Assembly (NCBI RefSeq): GCF_050589825.1
Contig: NZ_JBNGOZ010000012.1
Span: 74,384 to 138,383, forward strand
Direction: 5' to 3'
Source of the DNA: Carboxylicivirga longa
Lineage (GTDB): Bacteria; Bacteroidota; Bacteroidia; Bacteroidales; Marinilabiliaceae
Length of the DNA: 64,000 bases
Of this stretch, positions 1 through 8,770 are shown piece after piece. Both the position numbers and the translations under genes were made by a program. The notes under the pieces are model-generated. The model ran no database searches and was not told where the DNA came from. It worked only from the letters and a program-made list of their open reading frames with translations. The number at the start of each line of letters is the position of its first letter. The stretch's first letter is position 1.

Positions 1-81
1 GAGAAATACAACAAGCTATTGAAGGACTCGCCCAATGTGGATAAGCAACTAAAGGACAATAAACTTAATGCCGATGAATGA
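1..81 (+). CDS. 3' end of a phage gene, probably portal protein (partial)
   Basis: Reading frame 1 is open from the first base to a TGA at 79-81 and encodes a lysine- and aspartate-rich tail of 26 residues ending in NADE. It overlaps the start of the protease-capsid gene by 14 bases, as expected for a co-translated head module. In HK97-type modules the gene immediately before the prohead protease is normally the portal protein, so that is the likely identity. Nothing in these 26 residues is diagnostic; the assignment is from position only. Confidence 0.5.
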   Translation, partial: EKYNKLLKDSPNVDKQLKDNKLNADE

Positions 82-1705
82 TAAGAAACTAGTATTGGTC
101 CGGCAAGACTCGGACGGCAACAAGCTGCTGAGCTGGTATCCCATTGTATTTGGGCAATTATCGCACAAGCCAATTGCCTATGCCGATGGTGTGAAAGCCT
201 ACGAGCGAATTAATGCCAATGCACTGGCTACGGCTGACATGAGCAACACCAAAGCGGTGGTGCATCACGACAATACCAAGATACTGGGGCGCACCAATGC
301 CGGAACCCTCACCCTTGAGGTGGATGAGTACGGCTTGTTGGCCACGGTAAATATGGGAAAAACGCAGCTGCATAACGACACCTTGGAGCAGGTACAGCGG
401 GGTGATTTGTTCGAGGGTTCTTTTCTGGGCACCTGCACCAGTTACCGCGATCTGCACATGGGAGAAACGCCAGTGCGCGAGATTATGGTGATAAACGAGC
501 TGCGCGATGTAGCAATTGTAACCGATGCTGCCTACAAGGGCGCTATTATATTAAAACGAAGTGAAATTAATAAATCTGAGACGATGACAGATGCAGAAAA
601 AAAGGCGCAAGAGCAAGCCGAAGAATTGAAGCGCAGCCAGGAGGCAGCGGAGAAGGCCAAAACCGATAAACTGGAATTGGAGCGTAAACTGGCCGAAGAG
701 CAGGAAGCCAAAAAGAAGGCCGAAACCGAAGCGGCCAAAGCCAACGCCGAACTTAAGCGGAAAGAAGAAGCGGAGAAAGCCGCCGAGGAGTTGAAACGCA
801 AAGCCGCAGAAGAGCAAGAGGGCGACTACCTGAAGCTGGTGCGTAAAGCCGCCGAAGCTGATAACGGTGGCACTCTGGTGCTGGAACGTGCCGCCGGTGA
901 TGGTACCACTACCACCGAGGCGCAGATGATACCTAAAGCGGTGGCAGAGCTGTCGATCAAAGGTAAAGAGCCGATTTGGGAGCAGTTGAATACCAACCAC
1001 CACCCCAATGCTGTTGGCAACATTGTATTGCCTTACCGTTCGCCAAAAGTTGGACAGACCGTAGCTGAACGCGCTGCCTATACCCGCGATACTGTATCGC
1101 CACAGGGTAACATCCTTCAACCAAAACGTTTCGGACATACGTTTGAAATTACCGTTGAAACACTGGCCGCTGCCGGTGATGCTTATTTCCAAAAGCTGAT
1201 TGTGGATGGTATGAAAGCCGCTGACCGTAAGTTTGACGAGTACATTTACACCAAGCTATTGGCTGGTGCAACCCCAGTGGCGGCGGCATCGGAATTAACA
1301 AAAGCTGACTTTGATAAGTTGCAGGCGGCTGTTGATTCGGACGGCGAAACCTCTGTAATGTCAACACGTTCTACCTTCTTCGAGGCTAAGGATGTGAAGA
1401 TCGATGCCGGATCCGGTCGCTTCCTGGTTGAGAAAACAGGAAAATACAAAGGCGAAACTTACGATGGCTTAGATTACATCTACTCTTCGAACTTTGTTGA
1501 AGTCGCCAACGAGAAGCATGTTGTTATGGGTGACATGAGTGCAGGTTTGGCAACTGCCGATTGGAACAAAACCGAGGTGATTGTTGACAAGCTGACTGGT
1601 GCCAAGCAGGGTATTATTTACGTGACTGTAAATAAACTGATGGATGCCGCGCTGTGCAATCCTTTGGTGGTGGTTAAGTCTGCCGATTTGGATCAGGCTG
1701 CGTAA
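68..1705 (+). CDS. Fused HK97-type prohead protease, scaffold coiled coil and major capsid protein
   Basis: The 545-residue product has three parts. Residues 1-165 resemble a caudovirus prohead serine protease (S78-like): a His pair at 66-67 in VVHHDNTK, a Ser at about 118 in FEGSFLG, and the family's conserved strand pattern ending in LRDVAIVTDAAY. Residues about 172-250 are an Ala/Glu/Lys-rich coiled coil, as in a scaffold or delta domain. Residues about 255-545 read as an HK97-fold capsid protein. In most phages these are separate genes; here one frame joins them without a stop. An ATG at 584 (Met173), just before the coiled coil, could start a separate scaffold-capsid product. The start at 68 or the ATG at 74 are both possible; both overlap the upstream gene. 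Confidence 0.85.
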   Translation: MPMNDKKLVLVRQDSDGNKLLSWYPIVFGQLSHKPIAYADGVKAYERINANALATADMSNTKAVVHHDNTKILGRTNAGTLTLEVDEYGLLATVNMGKTQLHNDTLEQVQRGDLFEGSFLGTCTSYRDLHMGETPVREIMVINELRDVAIVTDAAYKGAIILKRSEINKSETMTDAEKKAQEQAEELKRSQEAAEKAKTDKLELERKLAEEQEAKKKAETEAAKANAELKRKEEAEKAAEELKRKAAEEQEGDYLKLVRKAAEADNGGTLVLERAAGDGTTTTEAQMIPKAVAELSIKGKEPIWEQLNTNHHPNAVGNIVLPYRSPKVGQTVAERAAYTRDTVSPQGNILQPKRFGHTFEITVETLAAAGDAYFQKLIVDGMKAADRKFDEYIYTKLLAGATPVAAASELTKADFDKLQAAVDSDGETSVMSTRSTFFEAKDVKIDAGSGRFLVEKTGKYKGETYDGLDYIYSSNFVEVANEKHVVMGDMSAGLATADWNKTEVIVDKLTGAKQGIIYVTVNKLMDAALCNPLVVVKSADLDQAA

Positions 1706-1730
1706 TTATTTGATTTTTCCATTTTTCTAA

Positions 1731-1760
1731 GGGTGTAGGCTATTGGGTTGGCCTGCACCC
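1731..1760 (+). other. Stem-loop between capsid and connector genes
   Basis: A 10-base arm GGGTGTAGGC (1731-1740) pairs, with one G-U, with GCCTGCACCC (1751-1760) around a 10-base loop. There is no T run after it, so it is not a typical intrinsic terminator; it may attenuate or process the late transcript after the highly expressed capsid gene. Confidence 0.45.
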
Positions 1761-1783
1761 ACCAAGTCAAAACTGACAAAGCT

Positions 1784-2296
1784 ATGATTGAAAAAACCGT
1801 AACGGCCTACCGGGTAACGGAGGCGGAAGTAAAAAAGCAACTGAACATTGAGCCCGAGCATGTGGAGGATGATGCTTACATACGCTCGCTAATTGAGGCC
1901 GCAACAAACTACATAAGCGGCTACATCTGCGCCGATGTGGAAGTGACCGACTGCGTGCTGGAGGTGGAAGAGAGCGAGGTGGAGATTGTGAATAACGCCC
2001 CTTTCCTTTCGCTTACCACCGTTACCAATGCCGATGGCGTGGATGTAAAGGACCAGTGCAAGGTGCATGCCACTTATTCGGCCTTTACTATTACATTTCC
2101 GGAGCGGGGCAATTATACCATTACCTGGAAGAGTGGTTACAAGAACCTGCCGCCTGCACTGAAGCAGGCCATCATCATTAAAGCGGCTGACTTGTTCGAC
2201 CCGGAGCGATCGGCTATCGTGATTGGTACTATCGTGAGCCAAACCCACCTGATACCAGGATTAATTAACCAGTTTATAAGAAGCTATTGGGTATGA
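1784..2296 (+). CDS. Phage head-tail connector (gp6-like)
   Basis: A product of about 170 residues with an N-terminal helical part (residues 1-50, including a stretch ending in AATNYISGYI) followed by a beta-rich half, the pattern of gp6-like head-tail connectors that form the ring under the portal. The open frame extends upstream to a TTG at 1748, but that lies inside the preceding stem-loop, so the ATG at 1784 is preferred. Its TGA overlaps the next gene's ATG in an ATGA junction, indicating translational coupling. The family is inferred from length, fold pattern and position directly after the capsid gene. Confidence 0.7.
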   Translation: MIEKTVTAYRVTEAEVKKQLNIEPEHVEDDAYIRSLIEAATNYISGYICADVEVTDCVLEVEESEVEIVNNAPFLSLTTVTNADGVDVKDQCKVHATYSAFTITFPERGNYTITWKSGYKNLPPALKQAIIIKAADLFDPERSAIVIGTIVSQTHLIPGLINQFIRSYWV

Positions 2297-2607
2297 GAGC
2301 AGGAGCATTAAGGCATACGGTTGATATATACCGCATTGAAAAAACTGAGGACGATTATAACTCAGAAGTTGAAAAGGAGGTGCTATTTATCCGAGGCTTA
2401 AAGGCCGCAAGAAGAGGCATATCATTCGACGAGGGTGAGAGCTTAAACAAAAAGAACTCCAGCCAACGCATTGAATGGCGCATTAGGTACCGCCGCGGCG
2501 TTAACGAAGATTGTATCCTGGTACACGAGGGTGTTAAGTACAACATAATTGGCGTTGATCCGCTTGGGCGAAATGTTGAGATGAAGCTGATTACAAGCAA
2601 AGTGTAA
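2293..2607 (+). CDS. Phage head-closure/head-tail joining protein
   Basis: This 104-residue basic, beta-rich protein begins MRAGALRHTVDIYR and contains the stretch NSSQRIEWRIRYRRG, typical of the SPP1 gp16-like head-tail joining family that closes the head after DNA packaging. Near the C-terminus the segment YNIIGVDPLGR matches the usual family ending. ATG 2293 overlaps the upstream stop; the TTG at 2287 is a poorer start. Its own stop TAA shares a base with the next ATG at 2607. Confidence 0.75.
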   Translation: MRAGALRHTVDIYRIEKTEDDYNSEVEKEVLFIRGLKAARRGISFDEGESLNKKNSSQRIEWRIRYRRGVNEDCILVHEGVKYNIIGVDPLGRNVEMKLITSKV

Positions 2608-3092
2608 TGGACGGAATAGGCATTGAAATATTTGGCAGAAAGGAGCTTGACGAGCTGTTTAACCAGCTGCGTAGCAAACAGCAACTGGTTATTTTGCGTG
2701 GAGCTTTTAAGAAAGCTGCCCGCCCCTTGGTGCTTGCTGCGAAAAAGAACCTGAATGGTACGCGCTATAAAAAGTTGAGGCGCTCGATAGGCGTTAGGGC
2801 AACCCGCAACTCGCCCAATGCAAGTGTATTTGTTGGGGCGCGAATATTTGGCAAGTGGAAAGGCCAGCTTGGGTACATTGTTAACGCAGGTACCGACGAG
2901 CGCAGATATATTACAAAGCGGAAGTTTGTGCACCGCACCGGGCGCATACAGGGCAATAACTTTTGGGACGATGCCATACAAGCCAGCCGCAACAATGTAG
3001 AACAATCGATAGAGCAGGAAGTATTTGAAAGTTTCACCAGGTACGTGAGCCGTGCCAATAAACGCAGAAAAAGCCGTGAGTCTAAAGATTAA
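2607..3092 (+). CDS. HK97 gp10-like tail/neck protein
   Basis: This 161-residue, very basic protein lies between the joining protein and the tail completion protein, where HK97 gp10-like minor tail proteins are found. Residues 1-60 form helices with the family's pattern of a residue-rich helix followed by RPLVLAAKKN. The centre has a GARIFGKWKGQLGYIVNAGTDERR segment in which the glycine and aromatic positions resemble the family's G...Y.....GT...R pattern. The C-terminus is a long helix ending in a lysine/arginine cluster. It probably acts at the neck during joining of head and tail. Confidence 0.65.
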   Translation: MDGIGIEIFGRKELDELFNQLRSKQQLVILRGAFKKAARPLVLAAKKNLNGTRYKKLRRSIGVRATRNSPNASVFVGARIFGKWKGQLGYIVNAGTDERRYITKRKFVHRTGRIQGNNFWDDAIQASRNNVEQSIEQEVFESFTRYVSRANKRRKSRESKD

Positions 3093-3474
3093 TAAAGCAG
3101 TTATTTCCATAATAAGCGGCATGCCCGAGCTGGCTGCCAATGTAGGCAATAAGGTTTACCCAATAATTGCCCCCAAGGGCGTTAGCTTACCCTACATTAC
3201 GGTTATTCGCGATGGTGGCAATTCGGAGTACACCAAGGACAAAACAGGCTTCGACAACATTCGCTCTGCGGTGGAGATACAGGCGAAAAGCTATGGCCAG
3301 TCGGTTGATATTGCACAAGCCATACTGGAGACCATGGAAGCCACGCGCGGAACCATTGAAGGCATTACCATCAACCAAATAAGGCGGGTGGATGATGACG
3401 AGGATTATGTAATTGACAAAGACAAGAACGATGCTTATCAGCAAGTAATCGTATTCAATATTAAAGTTCAATAA
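3076..3474 (+). CDS. Tail completion protein (DUF3168/gp17-like)
   Basis: The product begins (GTG)SLKINKAVISII and contains NKVYPIIAPKGVSLPYI, closely following the DUF3168 pattern common in Bacteroidota phages, where the protein caps the tail end that meets the head. The frame could open earlier at GTG 3052, but the family's usual N-terminus starts at the SLK stretch, so GTG 3076 is chosen; it overlaps the upstream gene by 17 bases. About 132 residues is the normal family length. Confidence 0.75.
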   Translation: MSLKINKAVISIISGMPELAANVGNKVYPIIAPKGVSLPYITVIRDGGNSEYTKDKTGFDNIRSAVEIQAKSYGQSVDIAQAILETMEATRGTIEGITINQIRRVDDDEDYVIDKDKNDAYQQVIVFNIKVQ

Positions 3475-3490
3475 TTTTAAAAAGACAGCT

Positions 3491-3922
3491 ATGGTAATAA
3501 ACGGAACTGATCTGCACTTATTTATTGGCGCGGATGCAGCTGAAAAGCACGTAGGTCACGCCAAAAGCCACACCATTGATATGGGCACGGGCGAGATTGA
3601 CATTAGTAATAAAGATACTGGCGGTTGGGATGACTTTCTGGCCGGGCGAAAAAACTGGACGGCGAGCTGCGATGCTATGTTCGACATGGAAGATGCACAG
3701 GGCTTTGAGCAAGCTTTTGATGCGTGGTTGGCAGGTACGCCAGTGCGCCTGGTATCGGCCATTAAAACAGGTGCCAATGCCATTGATACTGGCGCTATGC
3801 AGTTGGTAGGTACGGCCATTATCACCAGCATTTCATTGTCAAGCGGCGATGGTGAAGCGGTGACTTACAGCGTATCGTACAAGGGAAAAGGCGCATTGGC
3901 AAAGGTGGCTGCTATTCCGTAA
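3491..3922 (+). CDS. Major tail tube protein (TP901-1-like)
   Basis: The 143-residue product is acidic, glycine-rich and beta-rich. It shows the tail-tube signatures HTIDMGTGEIDISNKDTGGW and, near the C-terminus, the ISLSSGDGEAVTYSVSYKG segment, where tube proteins end with a strand-turn-strand and a Gly-rich tail. It lies between the tail completion gene and the tail chaperones, the standard position. A strong terminator follows directly, which fits a gene expressed more than its downstream neighbours. Confidence 0.8.
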   Translation: MVINGTDLHLFIGADAAEKHVGHAKSHTIDMGTGEIDISNKDTGGWDDFLAGRKNWTASCDAMFDMEDAQGFEQAFDAWLAGTPVRLVSAIKTGANAIDTGAMQLVGTAIITSISLSSGDGEAVTYSVSYKGKGALAKVAAIP

Positions 3923-3943
3923 GGGTGATTAATTGATGGTTGT

Positions 3944-3975
3944 AGCCCCTTTGATACGTCATTGGGGCTTTTTTT
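3944..3975 (+). terminator. Intrinsic terminator after the tail tube gene
   Basis: AGCCCC at 3944-3949 pairs with GGGGCT at 3964-3969 and is followed by a run of seven T. It lies between the tail tube and the tail chaperone gene, so it would lower expression of chaperones and tape measure relative to the tube protein. Confidence 0.8.
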
Positions 3976-3986
3976 AATACAAAAAA

Positions 3987-4304
3987 ATGGAAAAGAAAGA
4001 CGATTTAAACGCGCTCAACCCGCAAGTTACAGTGGAGATAGAGGGCAATACCTACATAATTCAGAAGAGTAAACGCGCTCAGATTGTTTGGGAGATGATG
4101 TTTAAGAAATCGATTTTTAAACTTGACCCCACCAACGAGGGCGAAGTGTTTTACCTCCTTTACCAACTTTTGAAGTGCAAGAACAAAAACTTTGATTACA
4201 GCTTTGAGAGTTTTATTGACTTGGCCGATGACGAAAGCACCTTTGATGGCGTGGTGCTGGCCTTTAATAAACTCAATGAGGACGATGAGGTAAAAAAAAA
4301 GTAG
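3987..4304 (+). CDS. Tail assembly chaperone, short (G-like) form
   Basis: A 105-residue acidic protein ending in VKKK just before a TAG. It sits directly between tail tube and tape measure, where tail chaperones bind and organise the tape measure during tube polymerisation. The last codons GTA AAA AAA AAG contain a -1 slippery heptamer, so part of the ribosomes should continue into the next frame and make a 228-residue fusion. The protein itself shows no catalytic motif; the role is inferred from position and from the frameshift signal that is a hallmark of this gene pair. Confidence 0.8.
   Translation: MEKKDDLNALNPQVTVEIEGNTYIIQKSKRAQIVWEMMFKKSIFKLDPTNEGEVFYLLYQLLKCKNKNFDYSFESFIDLADDESTFDGVVLAFNKLNEDDEVKKK
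4295..4301 (+). promoter_or_regulatory. -1 ribosomal frameshift slippery site A AAA AAG
   Basis: In the frame of the short chaperone the heptamer is read A AAA AAG, one of the most efficient -1 sites known in bacteria, and lies one codon before the TAG. After slippage the -1 frame reads V D E G N and stays open to 4672. No upstream Shine-Dalgarno stimulator is obvious, and a downstream pseudoknot could not be judged by eye. Confidence 0.8.
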
Positions 4305-4672
4305 ATGAGGGCAACCAGGAGGTTGACGAGGATAAGCAGATACTGACCATGCAAGACGTGTATGGTATATGTGTGAATACCGGTATCGCTCCCGCTTACT
4401 TTTTAGATGAAATTTCGGAACTGGAAGTTGAGGCTATCATCAAGCAATACTACAATAACCTGAAGCGTGAGATGGAAAATACACGATTCATCATGTTTGC
4501 CTCATTGGCTCCTTACTCCAAAAATTTAAAATTAACCGAAGTGCTAAAGTTTGACTGGGATAACGAAACGGTTGCCCCCGTAAAGCTGACAGAGGAGGAG
4601 CGCGAGAAAATAAAGCAGGAAGGCGCAGCAATACTTAAGCAACTAAAGAAAATGGACCATGGGGAAAGCTAA
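4301..4672 (+). CDS. Tail assembly chaperone, frameshift extension (GT-like)
   Basis: This -1 frame adds 123 residues to the 105-residue short form, giving a fusion of about 228 residues. An ATG at 4349 exists but has no clear ribosome binding site, and the frame is open all the way from the slippery site, so expression as a fusion is the better reading. The extension contains an aromatic/acidic central region and a Lys/Glu-rich C-terminus. Its stop overlaps the tape measure start by 14 bases. In lambda and relatives the extended form binds the tape measure and recruits tube subunits. Confidence 0.75.
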   Translation, partial: VDEGNQEVDEDKQILTMQDVYGICVNTGIAPAYFLDEISELEVEAIIKQYYNNLKREMENTRFIMFASLAPYSKNLKLTEVLKFDWDNETVAPVKLTEEEREKIKQEGAAILKQLKKMDHGES

Positions 4673-6725
4673 ATTTACGTTAACAGCCGAGTTAAAAGCT
4701 CAATTCGACGATTTTAAAAGAGGTTTAGCTAAGGCAACGCGATACAGCAAGCAAAATGCGAAGGCCATAAGTAAATCGTTTAACGGCGTTAATAACTCGC
4801 TGGCCAATGTGGCCGGTGCTATTGGCATTACCTTTGGTGCCCGCGAGCTATTTACCTATGCTCAGGATGCGGTTGAGCTGGCCGGGCAGATTTCGGGTGT
4901 TGAGGAGGCCTTTAATAAGTTGAAAGGCGTTAACATGGACGAGCTGCGCGCACAAACCAAAGGCACAGCCAGCGACTTTCAGTTGATGAAAGCCGCCGTT
5001 AAAGCTGCCGAGTTTGGTATTGATGCCAGTAAGATGCCTCAGCTGATGCAGTTTGCAGCCGTTCAGGCCAATAAAATGGGTGAATCCGTTGATTATATGG
5101 TTGAGAGTATTGTAACCGGTTTGGCCCGTAACTCTATTCCTATTTTGGATAACCTGGGACTTTCATCGACCATGCTTAAGGAAAAGATGAAAGAGACTGG
5201 CGATATCAGCTCGGCAGCCTTGGCCGTTATTAACGAGAAGCTGAAAGCCACCGGCGGCTTAAGTGACAATGCCGGCGTAAGAGCCCAGCAGCTAAAAGCC
5301 GATTTTGCCAACCTGAAAGCTGAGATAGGCAAGGAGCTAACACCGGCTTTTAATGAGCTGTTTGGCCAGCTGAAAGAGAACTTGCCCGATATTATTGATA
5401 ATGCCAAGGCGGTAGCCACATTCATAGCCAATAACTTCGATTTAATACTGAAGCTCACTACGGCCATAGGCGGCTTGGTAATTGCCTTAAATACAGCAAA
5501 GGCAGCTCAATCCGCTTTCAACACGGTAGCAAAAGCGAATCCTTATGTGTTGTTGGCATCGGCTCTGCTGGGTGTGGCGGTGGCCTTGGGTAAGATGAAA
5601 AAAGGTTGGGAAGATGCACGAAAAGCGCATTACGATTATTATCAGCAAGTCAGAGATAAGACAAAAGACGTATCTCAGCTAAGTGACGAGGAACTTATTA
5701 AGGAATCTGTAATAGCAGCTGAAAAGATAAAAAGAGCAAAAAGAGGGGTGAAAGAAGCTTCATCACTAAAAAGTGATGCACATTGGAATACCCAGCTTAA
5801 GAATTATCGAGCTTATTTGAAGGCCATAAAAGAAGAGTACTTCGCCCGCGATGCTGCCAGAAAAAAAGCCAAAGCCGCCACTAAAGAGCAGCTTGAGAAC
5901 ATTGCCAGCATTGAAGCTGAGATAAAGGCCTTGCAAGAAAAGCAAAAGACCGCTTCGCTGGAAGAGATTGCCGGCATTAATGACCAGATTGCCGCACTTG
6001 AGAAAAAGCTGAAGCTTTATAAAGATGCCACCAACGAGGTGGATAATTACACGGCCTCAATGGATAGGCTGCAAAGCAAACAAGGTGTAGATGTTGGTTC
6101 GCAGGTGAAGTTTAAGAAAAAAGGCTTTAAAGTAACCAACGATAAGGAGGTGAACCCCTTTGCTTTGGCAGCTATGGATAACCAGGAGCCCAACGAAAAG
6201 ATACTGGACTACTGGGATGAATTGGGCGCACGCATAAGCGATACGGGTGCATTGGTGCAAACCTTCGAAGGAGGTATTAACACACTTTCCGATGCTTTTG
6301 TGGACATGTTCGAAACCGGCGAGGTATCGTTTAAAGGCCTGGTTGTATCTATGCTCGACGGGTTTCGTCAGATAATTAACGGCCTGTTGGCGCAAGCTAT
6401 TGCGGGTATGATTGCGGGTGAGTCAAAGAAGGGAATCCTGGGTTTGGCCACTGCCTCAATTGGCCTTGCAGCCATTACAGGCTTGTTCAAATCGAAGGTG
6501 CCGGCCTTTGCCAGTGGTGGTATTGTGTATGGTGAAACACTGGCCCGGGTGGGTGAGTACTCAGGCGCAGCCAGTAACCCAGAAGTGATTGCACCATTAA
6601 ACAAGCTTAAGCAGCTTATTCAGCCCGTTAATGAGGGATTAAGTGGGGATGTTCTTTTCGTGCTGAAAGGCGCTGACTTGTATGGTTCAATCCAGAATTT
6701 TGAAACCAAGAAAAGGAGATTTTAA
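4659..6725 (+). CDS. Tail tape measure protein
   Basis: The 688-residue protein is helical and Ala/Lys-rich. The N-terminal 250 residues match the conserved tape measure pattern with a helix-rich part including TASDFQLMKAAVKAAEFG. Hydrophobic, membrane-like segments lie near residues 265-310 and 565-600, and a coiled coil lies near 395-460. The end contains ASNPEVIAPLNKLKQLI, a common end motif of phage tape measures. Length sets tail length, so this predicts a short siphovirus tail of the order of 100 nm (inference from the usual roughly 1.5 angstrom per residue). The start overlaps the chaperone gene. Confidence 0.85.
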   Translation: MGKAKFTLTAELKAQFDDFKRGLAKATRYSKQNAKAISKSFNGVNNSLANVAGAIGITFGARELFTYAQDAVELAGQISGVEEAFNKLKGVNMDELRAQTKGTASDFQLMKAAVKAAEFGIDASKMPQLMQFAAVQANKMGESVDYMVESIVTGLARNSIPILDNLGLSSTMLKEKMKETGDISSAALAVINEKLKATGGLSDNAGVRAQQLKADFANLKAEIGKELTPAFNELFGQLKENLPDIIDNAKAVATFIANNFDLILKLTTAIGGLVIALNTAKAAQSAFNTVAKANPYVLLASALLGVAVALGKMKKGWEDARKAHYDYYQQVRDKTKDVSQLSDEELIKESVIAAEKIKRAKRGVKEASSLKSDAHWNTQLKNYRAYLKAIKEEYFARDAARKKAKAATKEQLENIASIEAEIKALQEKQKTASLEEIAGINDQIAALEKKLKLYKDATNEVDNYTASMDRLQSKQGVDVGSQVKFKKKGFKVTNDKEVNPFALAAMDNQEPNEKILDYWDELGARISDTGALVQTFEGGINTLSDAFVDMFETGEVSFKGLVVSMLDGFRQIINGLLAQAIAGMIAGESKKGILGLATASIGLAAITGLFKSKVPAFASGGIVYGETLARVGEYSGAASNPEVIAPLNKLKQLIQPVNEGLSGDVLFVLKGADLYGSIQNFETKKRRF

Positions 6726-8770
6726 TGTACGGACTAGAGCTATTTTATGAGTGGAAGTCGAAGAATGGCATTTCTAATCGAGTTGAGATACGTGATGCTT
6801 CCAAGGCAACTGACAGTGGTGCTTTAGAGGTTTATTCAGGATATGAGCCATTTAGAGTGGAATACCCTGAAGTAAAGCTAGGGTATGAGCCTATACGCAG
6901 CTGTGGCGCTACTTTAACTTTTGTATATAAAGGCAGTGAAGGGTATTTGGATAATTTTTTCACCTCGGAATTAAAGCGATTTAAGGTTGTGCATTACCGT
7001 GATGGAGCTGTGAATTTTATCGGTTATTTGAATACCGAGCTGTACGAAGAAGATTATTCTATAAGTACCGAGGTAGGGGTTGAGGTTATGCTGACTGCTA
7101 ATAATGGGTTTTCAATCACAGATCGGCTAAATTACATTCAGGATAATGGGGATTATTATTATGGTATTGATAATATCAGGGATGTTTTCGCTCGCATTTT
7201 CAATGCTATTGGCTTGGAGTATGAGAACCTGTATTTGACCACACTTTTTGATTTAGTCATTGATGATGAGCAGGGCACTTTATCAAGTAATTACCTTGCT
7301 GATGAGTATATTAATAACGCTAACTGGATTGATGAGGACTTTGAAACATCGAGTATAAGAGAGGTGCTTGAAAATATACTGATTGCTAATGGTGTGTACC
7401 TGATAACCAAGGAGGATGATATATACATATTACCCATTGAGAGGCAGGCAAAGGCGAACTCAGCAAATAGCTTTTATCACTACATTTTGCCTGATTTATC
7501 CAAACAGGGCAACAAGAATGTAGATCTGAGTGCAGTAGAAATTAGTGCAATTGGTTATCGTGGAACTGGACAAGGGAAGAGTAAATTAACGGCTATAAAT
7601 AGTCAAGATCTTGAGTATGACCCATATTGCATAGAATATATATTTGATGGTGTGGTAGGGGATGTTGGTAAATATTTGAATAAAACCGGCAACAGTAATT
7701 ACCCTCATAAGGAATTCCCATGGTCAACAGAAAATTATTCGCATCATGTTAACTACATCAATTACAATGTGTATGATTCGCAATTTGTAATGGCATACCC
7801 TGATGATGAAGGCTTGGGTAAAGCGGAGTATTATTTTGAATGGGCTCCGCCTGCGGATAATACACAAGTACCGGTGTTGGAATCGAAGCAGCAGCCAATT
7901 CATTTAATGAATGGTAGTAATATAAGGATAGGGTTTCGATTTTATTATCAAACCGCAGATAGTTGGATGAATAATGCGGATGATGGTATATCAGATGGAT
8001 ATTTCCCAAAGGTTACATTTGCTTTGAAATGTGGTGATAAATTTTACAATCGTGATACTAATACGCTTGAAGATAAACCGCAATATCTGTTTGCAAGCCC
8101 TCCAGAAAACTTCCAACTACCAAGAAGAAATGGGTGTGATATGATGTTAGATGCAGAAGTCGATTTTAATTTTTTTGTTGGTGAGAATAGCGCTACTGCA
8201 TATAATGGGCAGCCTTTAAGTGTGGTTATTAGCAGTTCCGTTTGGACAGGATCGTTTAATTTTTCATCACCATTACCTGATAAGTTGAGAATCTACGACA
8301 TTTCAATTGACATTGTTGATACAACGGCAAGCTTTTATAACACTGACCTGAGTTCGTTGGTAAAATCAAGCGAATTAAAATTAGATTCAAGCTACAAAAA
8401 TAAAGGACATAAAATAGAGACACGGATAGGTACACTGCTAAAGGAGCCTGATTTTAAGGTTTCAAATCCAAATCAGCGGGGTGCAATATTTCACTCTGCT
8501 GATGGCATCAATTTCTTTGCAATTACCACCTTTCAAAAAGATGGCATTAGTGCATCTTCTTCAGAATACTGGGTATTAAAACAAATTGTGGATAACTATG
8601 CTACACCCTGTAATGTACTGAAGGTTAGGCTTAATACTTTTGACATGCTTAGGCCGGTGAAAGATACATCTTACCTGGGTAACTGCATTATGGTGGCAGC
8701 AGGTGGCGTAATAGATTACCAGGACGACACTATTCATACTACGCTTCAGGAAGTAAAACCGATGACATGA
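6725..8770 (+). CDS. Distal tail/baseplate protein (Tal-like)
   Basis: The 681-residue protein follows the tape measure, sharing one base with its stop, the normal position of distal tail and tail-associated proteins. The first about 130 residues are a beta-rich region (YGLELFYEWKS, then VEYPEVKLGYEPIRSC) resembling Bacteroidota phage baseplate components; residues 150-260 are helical and the rest is beta-rich with many Tyr, Asn and Asp. It probably forms or attaches to the tail tip and contacts the host surface. No hydrolase motif was seen. Its TGA overlaps the next gene's ATG. Confidence 0.6.
   Translation: MYGLELFYEWKSKNGISNRVEIRDASKATDSGALEVYSGYEPFRVEYPEVKLGYEPIRSCGATLTFVYKGSEGYLDNFFTSELKRFKVVHYRDGAVNFIGYLNTELYEEDYSISTEVGVEVMLTANNGFSITDRLNYIQDNGDYYYGIDNIRDVFARIFNAIGLEYENLYLTTLFDLVIDDEQGTLSSNYLADEYINNANWIDEDFETSSIREVLENILIANGVYLITKEDDIYILPIERQAKANSANSFYHYILPDLSKQGNKNVDLSAVEISAIGYRGTGQGKSKLTAINSQDLEYDPYCIEYIFDGVVGDVGKYLNKTGNSNYPHKEFPWSTENYSHHVNYINYNVYDSQFVMAYPDDEGLGKAEYYFEWAPPADNTQVPVLESKQQPIHLMNGSNIRIGFRFYYQTADSWMNNADDGISDGYFPKVTFALKCGDKFYNRDTNTLEDKPQYLFASPPENFQLPRRNGCDMMLDAEVDFNFFVGENSATAYNGQPLSVVISSSVWTGSFNFSSPLPDKLRIYDISIDIVDTTASFYNTDLSSLVKSSELKLDSSYKNKGHKIETRIGTLLKEPDFKVSNPNQRGAIFHSADGINFFAITTFQKDGISASSSEYWVLKQIVDNYATPCNVLKVRLNTFDMLRPVKDTSYLGNCIMVAAGGVIDYQDDTIHTTLQEVKPMT

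Noticed and set aside
2355..3149. Large antisense frame opposite the phage connector genes
   Set aside because: It is antisense to three overlapping genes with clear family identity and has no motif of its own.
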